A stretch of 64,000 nt of DNA, from positions 4,216,001 through 4,280,000 of the forward strand of contig OX421963.1 of the NCBI GenBank assembly GCA_949128115.1, in the 5' to 3' direction. A model generated the notes under the pieces. It was not told where the DNA came from. It searched no databases and saw nothing but the letters and a program-made list of their open reading frames with translations. The stretch's first letter is position 1. Every line of letters begins with the position of its first letter. This DNA comes from Anaspis maculata (Eukaryota; Arthropoda; Insecta; Coleoptera; Scraptiidae). Made by a program: the position numbers and the translations under genes. Shown in pieces: positions 22,218 through 33,500 of the stretch.

Positions 22218-22590
22218 TATGCGTTTTGTGGATTTACAGTAGTTGTCTGTCTAAAATCGCCTGTTGATATGAAATTTTCTACTTTATGGATGTAGTTGTC
22301 TTTGTCTAGTATAACAAACTATACTCTTACTCTTACCTTTGTCAGCTTTTGTGATAATAAGTTTTTTCTTTTTGATTGTGTTTCTCAAAGAATTGATTGA
22401 TCTATCATCAAGGTTATTATTATTATGTTTTGTACATTTTAGTTCAAAGTTACTCAATTCTTCATAAACATGTACTTGTAGTTGTGGCTTATAGTGAAGG
22501 TTGGATTGTTGAGTTTTGTATTGTTTGTAATGATTTCTGTGTCCATGGTTAGGTGTTCAAATTGAATAATGACGTTGTTTCTATTTCGGT
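22218..22590 (-). pseudogene. Penelope-like element, left copy 5' part
   Basis: Continues the left PLE beyond foldback 2. Minus-strand text matches the plus copy at 22595-22720 (ADKG-type motif upstream of the RT fingers). It then extends further 5' than the plus copy, through a frame at 22639-22454 that I do not recognise. The two elements meet head to head around 22590. Confidence 0.6.
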
Positions 22591-22594
22591 GCAG

Positions 22595-24262
22595 GAAAGC
22601 TGACAAAGGTAACCGTATAGTTATACTGGACAAAGACAACTACATCCATAAAGTAGCAAATTCCATATCAACAGGCGATTTTAGACAGACACATGTAAAT
22701 CCACAAAACGCATGTAGGTATAAAAGTTTTTGAAAATACAATCAAGGCATGTAACACGACACTTGTACAGCTGAAAATAGGCCACAAAAAATTATTACCA
22801 CAGAATCAATACATCCCTAGACTATATGGGTCATCAAAAGTTCATAAACCAAACATCCCAATAAGACCTCTTCTATCATGTCATATGTTAACTCGCCATG
22901 TTCAATTTTGTCACCTATATTGAACAAAATATTACGAGAACTAACACAATACACGAGCCAATTCTTACTTGTTTACTCATCAATAAATTATCTTATATCA
23001 ACTTTATTCTATAGTATTCTAGTTTCATTCGATGTAACAGATTCATTTCCATCCGTTCCAGGACAAGAATGTATTGAAATTATGAGAGAAAAATTATTTC
23101 AAAATAATATACCAACACATCACATTTTAGATTTATGTTCTTCATTAGGTTTATCTCTTGATCAAAATTATTTCAATTTCAACAACATCTCTTATTTACA
23201 AGAAAAAGGTTTATCAATGGGCTCTAACTTATCACCCTTATTAGCCGACATCTTTATGGATAATCTAGAAACAAAGTTCATAATGAACCCTGAAAAAACA
23301 TTTCCTTTTATACAAAGTACGTAGATGACATTCTAGTCATTTTTTCAAGTAATCAAGAACAACTTGACCAACTGCTATTATTCTTAAACAATACACAACA
23401 ACATTACATTCACCATTGAACAAAAAAACAACAATCAACTTCCGTTTTTAGATTTGACGTTACATAGAATTCAAAACAGAATTGAATTTAGTATATATAG
23501 AAAACCCACAACAACATACCTTATTATTTCGTCTTCATCTTGTAGTCCTTTATCAACAGAAGCTGCTGCACTAAACACTTACTTTGAAAGATTATTCAAA
23601 GTACCACTTTCAGATAAAAATTTCACAACTTAATTCAATATAAATGAACAAATTGCAACAAGCAGCGGCTACACAATTTCTCTTATAAATAGAATTTTCA
23701 ATAAATTTCTTTCAAAACACACTTCATTCCAAATTAAGAATATTAAGAATGACACTATTTACCAAAAGCTAACTTACATTGGACCCTCATCAAACAAAAT
23801 TGCAAAAATCCTCCGTAAAGCCAATCCAAACTCAATCATTTCCTATACAACAATATCAAACTTAAAAAATATTTCATCTCATCCTAAGGACTTCCAACCA
23901 AATTCTGAAAAATCAGGCGTATACATGTTCACATGTAGAACTTGTAATGCAAAATACGTTGGCCAATCAGGAAGAAAGTTTTGTACTAAAATCCACGAAC
24001 ATCATCGAGAAATTTTGAGATCGCAAAAAATTGGTCATATTAGTGCAAAATCTCATTTTCCAGGCCACATAATTTTTTCAAAACACAATTTTGATCCCGA
24101 TATTGATACAAGTTTCCTACGTTTCGAAAATTCCTACCATAAAAGAATACTTTTCGAAACTCTTGAAATTTTGAAATTGAAATCAAATCCAAACTCAATT
24201 TGCTTAAACGAACATACAGACGACTTATTAGGTACACAGACTCTCAAAATTATCCTTGATAG
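22595..24262 (+). pseudogene. Penelope-like RT with GIY-YIG endonuclease, right copy
   Basis: The product would copy RNA into DNA at a nick made by its own endonuclease. In order: ADKGNRIVILDKDNYIHKVA (N-terminal PLE motif), RLYGSSKVHKPNIPIRPLL (PLE core upstream of RT), SFDVTDSFPSVPGQECIEIM (RT motif A), YLQEKGLSMGSNLSPLLADI (motif B), KYVDDILVIF (active site YVDD), FLDLTLHRIQNRIEFSIYRK and PTTTYL (motif D/E region), then GVYMFTCRTCNAKYVGQSGR with KIHEHH (GIY-YIG nuclease, N half). Frames shift near 22720, 22875, 23318 and 23405 and there is a stop near 23631, so it is inactive. The downstream C-terminus is cut by a solo LTR after TLKIIL. Confidence 0.9.
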
Positions 24263-24782
24263 TGTTACGAGCGGCGATCTCGTACATACTGGTAAACATT
24301 TGATGTTTCTGGATCTTTCCATCATTAGATCGCAGTGTAGAAGTCTGGAGCGTTCTGGTGCATTCCAGAGTGTTCGTGTATGTGAAACTGAAGGTAGACT
24401 TCAATGCTCGATCAAGAAAAGATCTGTCCATTTTGGCGGAGGCGCCGCTCGTAACCCGGCAGAATTATACGGGTAAAGTGTACGATTTTTCAGGAATGAT
24501 CTAGAAACCGCATATGCCAGACCATCATGGAATTTGCTGGAAGCAGACAGAGGGTTCGGGAACACTATTCGGAGGCCTTATATAAGGCATCAGCCGGCAG
24601 CTCGCGGCAGTATTGAATTGGAATGCGAGCGGACAGCGAGCGATATCAAACGAAGTACCTGCGATATAATTCCAAGTGGATAATTGTTGGCATTTATTGT
24701 AGTAGTACGCCAAAATAAACAGTGTGTGTTCTAAATCGATCGTCTAAATTATATTCGAACCCGTACGCGAAATATCGTAACA
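24263..24782 (+). mobile_element. Solo LTR of a retrovirus-like retrotransposon, 520 bp
   Basis: Begins TGTTACGA and ends TCGTAACA (TG...CA with an 8-bp inverted terminus), flanked by direct ATAG (24259-24262, 24783-24786). A TATA-like CTTATATAAGG lies near 24579 and an AATAAA near 24714. The left PLE gives the empty site: there TTATCCTCGAAAGCAAAAG runs without interruption. The family is unknown; a 4-bp duplication fits Ty3/gypsy integrases. Confidence 0.88.
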
Positions 24783-24786
24783 ATAG

Positions 24787-25100
24787 CAAGAGAATTCTCT
24801 CCGAAAAACACAATATCTTGAAACTATTATTATCACCCAAGAAAACCTGTAAAAATTCTGAATTGTTACTTTATACCTTTGTTGCTGACTTTGTCAATTT
24901 TGACATCCAGATTTTTACAATTTTTATAGTACGTTTTTTCTCTTTTCAACCATTCAGAATTTATTCATCGATTATTTTATTGTAGCCTTCCTTGTACAAG
25001 CCCCGTTGATGCCAACAAGATTGGCAAAACCGGTCGGCAGCATTCAAGAAAAATAAAATATGTAAAAAACCTTGTGAAAAGACATTGAGCTTGAATCAAA
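24787..25100 (+). repeat. PLE 3' untranslated part and terminal segment, right copy
   Basis: After the solo LTR the text CAAGAGAATTC resumes the PLE. The terminal segment from 24985 (TGTAGCCTTCCTTGTACAAG, then GCCAACAAGATTGGCAAAAC) is the inverted twin of 14222-14336. The CC/CCGGTCGGC word is shared with a related site at 44428. Confidence 0.6.
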
Positions 25101-25316
25101 GTTGAGAATTCTCAGTTCAGATGATAAAAGGAACGCAGCTCTAATTGTACACGCAATTGAGTACTTTCGCTGCTACCTTTTGCTATAAAGTTCAGAGTTA
25201 CAGCAGATCACAAGCCTTCATTCTACTTCAGTAGTGATAGCCCTTCCAGCAGATTAACAAAGTTCAGATTTTATTGGAAGAATACAGCTTCACAATCGAG
25301 CATATTGACAGGTCAA

Positions 25317-27513
25317 TAGTCCGGACGTTAGGGGAAACCACCCTGCATTTAAGGGTTAAAACATGCCAGTTGGTATAGTTGTTCCATGAACTATAATCTT
25401 CCGATTCAGAAGTGTAGACATCAGCAGCAGACGTGCAGGCTCTCTGTACAGGGTGAAGAAGGAAAAAGAAGAAGGAAAAATGGTAACTCATGAACCAAAA
25501 GAGGTAGAGTCGTCTAAATCGGTATTTATATCCCGATGTCTATGGCAATGGAATTTCATCAAACCATTTTCAAATATCCCGAAGCATTTCTGAAATATTC
25601 TGGAACACTCGTTTTTTTTTTCATAAAAATTTAATTTTTGGGTGGATCAGTGAATTTCAAAAGTATAAGAGTGAAACTTGGTAGTTCTTCATTCCGTGAT
25701 TTGATCAATTGAAAATAATCGGTAACCAGTGCCTAGACCTACTATTTCCAGAAAAAAGACGTTCAACTTTTTTCCTCTTCCCGGCAACAATCTTGCGTTA
25801 ACTATTTGCAGAATAATCAAGGAAGTGATTGGTTATTATAGAATTGATGAGGTACAACCATTTTACCTCAAAAAAAGTAACATCGACATTAGGAACTGCC
25901 TTCTTGTAGAATAAACATTGTCATCCGAGTTGTTCATGATTTTACAGACTTTCTTTGCTCATGGTGGCTAATGTGGTTATTGAAAGGAAAAATTACGTTA
26001 AGCATTCTTATGCCTCACATTTTGTCAAGTCGGTCACAAAAATTTATCATCATCAGTGTAGACGTTTGTCTCAGACAGCTGATCAAACAAAAGATATACC
26101 ATTCTTGTGCGAAAATTGCAAAAATATATAAGGTTTCGTCGTCATCGAATGTGTCTTGAAGAAAATCTGTTGCCTCGAGAGGTACGAATTAGCATGCAAA
26201 TAATTTAATGCAATCTGGTGTTAACAGTGATGCCAAGAAAAATTGGTCAGATGTGTCTAGCTGTCCCATAAAAGACGAGGAAGATGTGGAAAGCGTGGAA
26301 AAATGCAATATTAGCTATAACTATTTGGACCTCGATCCGAACAGTAGGCGAAAAGCACCCTGCACTGTATGGTTAGAACATGCCACTTGGCACAGTGACT
26401 GTTTGAACCATACTCTTTCAATTTAGAAGTGTAGCCATCAGCGCCAACCCTACAGTCCCTGTATGTGGGGAGAAGAAGTGGAAAAGCCACGAAAAGGTGT
26501 TGCTCAAAAACCGAAAAAAAAACGGAGTCTTATCGTCCTTTCTGCGTCGTTTGAAATGATCTTACCAAATTTGCAGATAGCATTGCAGTTGACAATGTCA
26601 ACACCAAGTCCCATAAGATTATCTCCAGGTGAAATTAAACAGTTTGCGGCAGTAAACTCTCTGCCAGAAGCATTCGATCGCAGCGAAACCGTTTTAATTT
26701 TTGCAATTTTCACACAAAAATCGTACATCTTTTGTTTGATCAGCTGCCGGAGACAAACGTCTTCACTGATGATGGAAAATTTATGTGGCTGACTTGACAA
26801 AATTTGTGGCATTAGAATGTCGAGTGTAGTTCTTCCTTTCAGTAACGACATTAGCCATCACGAGCAAAGAAAGTCTGTAAAACCAAAAACAATTCGAATG
26901 ACAATGTTTATTCTACAAGAAGGCAGTTACCAATGCCGAGGTTACTTTTTTTGTGGTAAAATGGTTGTACCTCACCAACTTTATAATAACCAGTCACTTT
27001 CTTAATTATTCTGCAAATAGTCAACGCAAGATGGCTGCCGGGAAGAGGAAAAAAGTTAAATGTCTTTTTTCTGGAAATAGTAGGCCTAGGCACTGGCTAC
27101 TGATCATTTCCAACTGATTACATCACTGAATGAAGAACTACCGAGTTGCACTCTTATACTTTGAAAACTCACTGATTTACCTGAAAATTTAATTTTTATG
27201 AAAGAAAACGAGTATTTCTGAATAATTCAGGAATGCTTCAGGATATTTCAAAATGGTTTGATGGAATTTCATTGGCAAGGACATCGGGATATATATGCCG
27301 ATTTACACGACTCTACCTTTTTTGGTTTATAAGTTACCACGTTTCCTTCTTCTTTTTCCTTCTTCACCCTGTACAGAGAGCCTGCACGTCTGCTGCTGAT
27401 GTCTACACTTCTGAATCGGAAGATTATGGTTCATGCAACAACTATACCAAGTGGCATGTTTTAACCCTAGAATGCAGAGTCCACCCATACTTTAGCGCCT
27501 AACGTCCGGACTA
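25317..27513. mobile_element. Foldback palindrome 3, TAGTCCGGACG family
   Basis: TAGTCCGGACGTTAGG at the left edge pairs with CCTAACGTCCGGACTA at the right edge. Arms of about 130 bases lead to TACAGGGTG (25447-25455) and CACCCTGTA (27365-27373). The palindrome then continues inward (for example GACTTTCTTTGCTCATGGTG near 25950 with its partner near 26855). At the centre, 26330-26470 is a third copy of the terminal arm module (ATGCCACTTGG..., TTAGAAGTGTAG). Short frames inside are mirror images of one another, not genes. A TA target duplication is possible. Confidence 0.85.
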
Positions 27514-28428
27514 CAAGCAGTGTGGCAGCTGACACCCTATCAAGGGTAATCCCAACGTTCGTGAAAGAGAAAAACGACGAAAAAGTGAGTGCTGGCTTGA
27601 ACAACTTGACAATCAACACATATTCTCCATTCAAACGGGAGATGAAGTTTTCCAGCAATTTTAGTAGGTATGTTATGGGCGCACTTTGAGCTTTTCAAAA
27701 AATACAGATACATTTTCTTGTGCTTTGACGGAAGAGTTGAGTTGATCATAGCAAAATAAGTCGTATGATTGGAAAAAGTATTTGCTTCTACTTCGCCTTT
27801 TACTAGAAGTTAGGTACTAAGCAAGTTTCTCTCAGCAACTCCTAGTTGAAGGTGGATTGACAGCAAACGTTTCTTTTAATCACAGCACAAAACGAGAAAC
27901 AATATGCCAAGCTCGGTCACAAAGCGAATTCCTGATGCCCATCAGCAAACTTTGAGACATTCCAAAGATCTGAAAGCATATCAAAGTTTTGTTCTAAATA
28001 AAAGCCTGGGAAAACTTACAAGCGCAATGATGCCATTACAGAACACTAATCAAGCTGAAAACCATCATAAGTGGATAATAATGCATTATTTTCGTGACTA
28101 CATCCAACTTCGTCCCAGTTTTACACGCAAGCATCATCCCCGTCTACGTACGAGAATTCCAAATCAAAACATGCACCTCGATGCACTTCAAATGCACCAC
28201 TCGACCTATTCCTTCAGATCAGCGCGCGATTTATTGCTCCCTGTTTCTCCACCGAGTCTATTGTTCGCTGTCCGAGCTTGTTTTATGTTGGTATAAGTGC
28301 CCTGGTATAGACAGAAAAGCTCCAAAAAGTCCAAAAACAGCAAAAAGAACAGAATAAAAAAACTCTAACAGTCTTCTTTTATATCCCCAGCATCAGCAGG
28401 AGTGCCGCTTGGCCCGAATCATGTATAG
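27514..28428. other. Intergenic DNA with an unrecognised 130-codon frame
   Basis: A plus-strand frame at 27904-28296 (130 codons, M PSSVTKRIPDAH start) has no motif I recognise, no signal peptide and no clear splice signals. It could be chance or part of an unknown repeat. Nothing else stands out between the two foldbacks. Confidence 0.35.
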
Positions 28429-29670
28429 TATATTGGAAATAGAATATCTGCTGGAATTAATTCAAACAAAAACGATTTTTTCACCATGGCTAGTTTTCAG
28501 TTCCCTCTTCAACATATCAAAAGTCCCCAACTCTAGGACTGCTACAAATTAGTATACAGGGTGAAAGTTTATTATTTTTCTTTATTTCCTTTCTTTCTCA
28601 AAAAACTGATTACTGAAGAAAACGATTTTAGGCTAGTTTGATAGGCCATGGTCTTCCAATAAACATATAAGAAATATACTACTCAGCAACTGCTGTGTAT
28701 CAAGTTACAGGGTGAAAACTATTTTTCATTTTCAATTTTTTTTCTAAGTGGAACTGATCTAGATTGAAGTCAGTTCCAGTTCTTTTGCAAGCTTATAATG
28801 TCATACTGAACATATAAAAAGAATACATTTCTGCAACTGCTGCTTTTCAATTTACAGGGTGAAAAGTCATTTTCACGTTTCAATTTTTTTCTTGGTGAAA
28901 TTGGCTCACACATCAATTTCGACTGATTCTTCTGTAAACTTGAAGTTTCTAGTCAAACATATCAAAATAATACATTTCTGCTACAGCTATGTTTCTTTTT
29001 ACAAACTTAAATGTTTGGGTATATTCGGGTATATTGCATCAAAAATTCAATAAATCTTGGAACGCAACCAAACATTCAAATTTGTAAATAAAAACGTAGC
29101 TGTAGCAGAAATGTATTATTTTGATATGTTCGACTAGAAACCCCAAATTTACAGAAAAAACAGTTGCAATTGTTGTGTGAGCCGATTTCATCAAGAAAAA
29201 AATTGAAACGTGAAAATGACTTTCCACCCTGTAAATTGAAAAGCAGCAGATGCAGAGATGTGTCCTTTTTATATTTTCAGTATGACATTATAAGCTTGCA
29301 AAAGAACTGGAACCGGCTTCAATCTAGATCAGTTCCACTAAGAAAAAAAATTGAAGATGAAAAATAGTTTTCACCCTGTAACTTGATACGCAGCAGTTGC
29401 TGGGTGGTATATTTTTTATATGTTTATTGGAAGACTATGGCCTATCAAACTAGCCTGAAACCGTTTTTTTCGGTCATCAGTTTTTCAAGAAAAAAAGAAA
29501 GTAAAGAAAAATATTAAACTTTCACCCTGTATACTAATTTGTAGCAGTCCCAGAGTTGAGGACTTTTGATATGTTGAAGAAGGGACTGTAAGCTTGCCAT
29601 GGTAAAAAAATCGTTTTTGTTTGAATTAATTCCAGCAAAGCACCTATTTTTTTCTATTTCCAATATACTA
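28429..29670. mobile_element. Foldback palindrome 4 with three concentric TACAGGGTG pairs
   Basis: TAGTATATTGGAAATAG at the left edge pairs with CTATTTCCAATATACTA at the right. Motif pairs, outer to inner: 28555/29523, 28706/29372, 28853/29225. The left motifs are spaced about 150 bases apart, each followed by GAAA and an AAAAT-rich tail and preceded by ACATAT plus an (AT)ACATTTCTGCAACTGCTG phrase, so each arm is itself a three-unit tandem array. Centre near 29040. Non-coding. Confidence 0.88.
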
Positions 29671-30215
29671 GTACTGCTCTTCCTATATTCCGCTGCTCAT
29701 CCACTAGTCCTCTCCGAGTCTCCGGCCTCCTTCCGCCTGGCGAGGGAATATCCGGGGGAATATTGAATTATATTCGAGCTTTTAATAAAAATGTCTAAAG
29801 AGGCGCGTCAAGAGGTGCGGAGAGTTACAATACCTTTTCGCCAGGGTACGAGTATAATATCCATCCAGCGTGTGCGCCATAAAATATGTATTCTTTCTCG
29901 TCTGGATTCTGGCGCAAGGCCGGATGTAGCTTTTAGACGCCTACCTGCCTGAATATATATATTTTTTAATAAGAACACTTCTGGAGATGAACAAATTCTT
30001 CAGCGGAGCTTTAACTACGAGTAAGATTGAATTGAAATAGTACCGTATTTAACAGTGAGCAGGTATATCGAACAGGAGTATGACTGCGGGATACCAAGAG
30101 GGATTTGATCCAGGGAAGTTTGATCGGGACGAGTATATATCGGAGTGTTGAGTATTCCAGGCATCCGGCAACAATGTTGCAACCGAGTTGTGTGTGTATG
30201 GTGAAAAGCACTCAC
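29671..30215. other. Single-copy-looking DNA, probable intron 3' of the LRR exon
   Basis: GC-richer than the flanks and free of the window's repeat families. On the minus strand it lies downstream of the splice donor at 30215, so it is probably intronic for the LRR gene. No further exon is recognised in it. Confidence 0.45.
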
Positions 30216-30360
30216 CTGAAAGCTCGATCCGCCACATGTTGCAGCCGGTTATTGGCCAGGATGAGGGCCTGGACTTGGCATCCTGCCAGGCTCTCCGCCT
30301 CTAGGCTGACGGTCCTCGATCCCACCACTTCCAGCTGGCTGATGCCGGCCTCTGGCAAGT
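30216..30360 (-). CDS. Internal exon of a leucine-rich-repeat protein
   Basis: Read on the minus strand, a pyrimidine-rich CGTTTCCGCTTGTTCCAG acceptor precedes the exon and GTGAGT follows it. The 145-bp exon is open in one frame and reads LPEAGISQLEVVGSRT, then VSLEAESLAGCQVQ and ALILANNRLQHVADRAF. The last part is a standard LRR (LxLxxNxLxxLxxxAF), and the preceding part looks like a diverged LRR or cap with a cysteine. It starts in phase 1 and ends in phase 2, so it needs flanking exons that are not recognisable here. Insect proteins of this style are usually secreted or membrane receptors and adhesion proteins. I cannot name the gene. This is the only host exon I can support. Confidence 0.7.
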
Positions 30361-30540
30361 CTGGAACAAGCGGAAACGAAAATCAGCTGCGGAAAGCTCG
30401 TCTGTCATGAACCCTGCTCCGATTTCAAATGCATTCAGTGGATTTGCTTTTGTATTTCTCTTTCTCGAAGGTAATAATATCACAGTTGGAAAAGAAATGT
30501 GGATGCCCACATATAATGATCACGCTCTTGCTCAAATAGT
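30361..30540. other. Probable intron upstream of the LRR exon
   Basis: Lies 5' of the exon acceptor on the minus strand. No additional exon is evident before the AGCTT-rich array begins. Confidence 0.4.
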
Positions 30541-33500
30541 TTTTTGTAGGGTTTCGAAAGTTACAAACTCAGCTTTTCAAGGACACTCAAGCTTTTCGAA
30601 AGTTACTATAATAGCTCTTACACCTACAGAATGTCCACTTCAACCGATCAAACTTCAGAAAAACATTCTCCCAGTCCTCCTGATTCAGAAGAAAGTAGCA
30701 TAAATGCACCACCGCTTTCTGGAAAAGCTATAGGGTGTCAAAATAATTCCTTTCAGTTTCTGAAAATTGGTGAAATGTTCAATGAAATTTGTTTTAATTT
30801 TATCCCTCGTTTTATCCTATCTTGAGTTACTCTATAGCCATGTTGAATCCCAACTACTACTGCTTTTAAAAGTTACGTATCATCAAGCCTTAAAAGCAGT
30901 TGAAAGTCAAATTCGTTACTACAAGACCTGGCATCAGAGCTTTCAAGAAGCTTTCGAACCTGAAATACCTGGTCAGATTTTGACTTTCTGAAACTAAATG
31001 GAATAATTCTGAATGGTTACATTTCGAGCACGATATAGCTCCTAATAACTTCCAACCAGCTCCAGTAACTCTCAAACTCTTGAGTTTGGAGCACTTATAA
31101 GCTCAAAGTTGCTTCAAATGGGTCCTTGTAACTCTTACAAGGTGTGAGCCTGACGCCCTTTGAACTCTGAGTGTGAGCTTGGCGCTTCACTAAGTTTCTA
31201 AAACTGAATGTTCAACCTGCTCGAGCTTGCAAGAGCTTTCAAAATAAAGTATCTATTAGTTTTATTTAAGTGGTCCTGGGAACTTCCAAAAAACTTGAGT
31301 TACTATCATAAACTTGATTTAAAATAGCTTTTGGTAACTTCCAAACTGCTTCGGTGACTTTCAAAATTTTAACTGGAAAGCGATAGTTAGTGAGAGCTTT
31401 CATTGTGCTTCCGTTACTCTGAAGGGAACAGAATTTACAATTTTCACACTTATTTTGACAAAGTTTCTGTGGGATTTGTTAGCAGAGTAAGAGCTGTGGA
31501 GAACTTTCGAAATAGTCCAAAAGGTTTCACGAGCTCAATCCAAACACTTGCTGGTAAATAGGCTCATCAGCTGAAATTGGTATAACTGGGCCTAGTGACA
31601 GCTTCCGAAGAGCTTGAGTAGCTCCCAAAAGCTGAACTTGGAGCCCTCTATGTAAGCTTTGACGAACTTGTTTTCATAAAGTCTCAGGAGCCAGAACCGC
31701 TATCCAAATTTCAATTCCAACTACTCAGAAAGTCATGGGAACACTCAAGAACCCCTGAGAAATTTCAATGAGCTTCGTAGTTCAGGAGTATTTCAGAGCT
31801 CTTATTAGCTTTCAAAGAGCAAACATATGACTTTCATGAGCTGAATTTGAATCCAGCAAGGGTTCATTAGAACTTCAATGGAGCTTTGGTAACATTCAGA
31901 AGTCAAATTCAGAGCCCTTGAACGCTGAGAAACTTTTTGGAAGCTCAACACAGCTTTGCAACCTGAAAAAATCGTCAAAAATTGAACCCAACCAAGCAGA
32001 AGCTTTTAAAGACTTGTAATAGAATCATGTTCCCATTATTCCATCCAGGCAATAACTTCTGGAAAACTGTAGCAGCTCTCAGAGGCTGAAAATGATCAAC
32101 AGCATCCAATAACTTTCAAACTGATCCAGGAACTTTCAGGAGCTAGATTTGAAACTAGCCAAGACCTGTTAGAACTTTTATGAAGTTCTGGTTACACTTG
32201 AGAGTGAGCTTACAGTATAGCTCTGACAAACTTCCGAAAAGCTTTTCAAAACTTCACAACCTGAACTGACCGGCAAAAAGTCGACTCTTAGCTCAGAAGA
32301 AGCTCTTGAAAAGTTCTGAGGAATTGATAAATAACCTGGGATATCAAATAACTTCTAGGATGCTTCGGAAGCTCTGAATAGCTGAAAGTCAACTGTTCCT
32401 AGCAATTTTCAAACTAGTGTTGTAACTCTCGGAAATCAGATTTGTAACAAGCAATAGCTCGCTAGAATTTGGATGGAGCTCTAGCAACCCTTATCCTTAT
32501 ATGCTGAATTTGAAATTTGAACCAAGCAAAAGCTCGTGAAAACTTTCAAAAACTTACGAGTCACTCAGGGATTGTGAATAACAGTGACTTCTACTAACTA
32601 AGAATATCAACAAGTTCAAGTACCTAAAAAAGAAACCTACGCTGGTAACTCCCAAAAGCTAGATCTGGAACTTGATTTGTTGAACTGGTTCTATGAAACT
32701 GTGGAAGCCCCAATCAAGTTAAATGAAATATAGACAAGAAAGTCTTGGGAGCTTATAACTGAGTATTTCTCAACTGTAACTAAGCTGAGTTCTTCTACAA
32801 AAAGCTCTCAAAAAACTTCAGAAACTAGCTAAGAATAGTAGAAACTCTCGAAAAGCTCATTTCAGGGGCCCAAAAATAAAGTCATCAAAGAATAGTGATT
32901 ACTCTGTAACAGCTTTGGTGACTCCAAAAAGCTCAATGTCAATAGCTCCAAGTAACTCTCAAATTGCTCTTACTCTTTGACACGCCGTTTGAAACTAGCA
33001 AGGGCTCATCTCAAGTGCCGTGGAGCTCTAGTAGCCGTTAAAAGCTGAATTTGAAGCTCTTTAAAGCTCTAGCAAACTAAGCAACTAGGTAGCAAGCTAA
33101 GCTACCTAAATATTTCAAATTCAGATTCTGATGGTTTTACTAAGGCTTTATGATAGGTTTTGAGCATTTGGGGAGAGCTGCTAGAGCTCTGTGAGAGTTT
33201 CTCATTGTTGATATGTGGTCGAGTGTGTGGTGAATGAAGTTTTTCGGAAGTTTCAAAATGTTCTTCGTGATTGAAATCAAGCCTAGAATAAATTTGGTTC
33301 CAAGGCTTTTTGGAGCCTTATTTTTGTCGAAATGTTGAAAAATTCAAATTTTGCCCTCGAGGGTAGAAACTAGAGCTACATAAAAGCTCTAATGGGCCCA
33401 TGCTCATTTCAAGTCTACTTCCAGGAAGTTACCAAAGCAGTTTGTCTTGTTACTAGCAGTTGACATTTTTTGCTTCTGGGAGCTACTCACTAGACATTTC

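Larger units (their letters stand above)
14143..25125. mobile_element. Head-to-head pair of Penelope-like elements with later insertions
   Basis: A terminal segment (minus-strand reading at 14222-14336, plus-strand reading at 24985-25100) occurs as an inverted pair at the outer edges. It contains GACCGGTTTCGCCAATCTTG or its near twin. Inside, the left half encodes a Penelope-like RT and GIY-YIG endonuclease on the minus strand and the right half encodes the same protein on the plus strand, meeting near 22590. Weaker similarity extends the edges to about 14143 and 25125. The left copy was later split by elements at 14337-19367 and 20325-22217, the right copy by a solo LTR at 24263-24782. Confidence 0.75.

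Noticed and set aside
26463..26851. Frames of 109 and 115 codons on opposite strands
   Set aside because: They lie in the palindromic centre of foldback 3 and mirror frames in the other arm; not genes.
27904..28296. 130-codon frame
   Set aside because: No recognisable motif; reported only as an unassigned frame within intergenic DNA.
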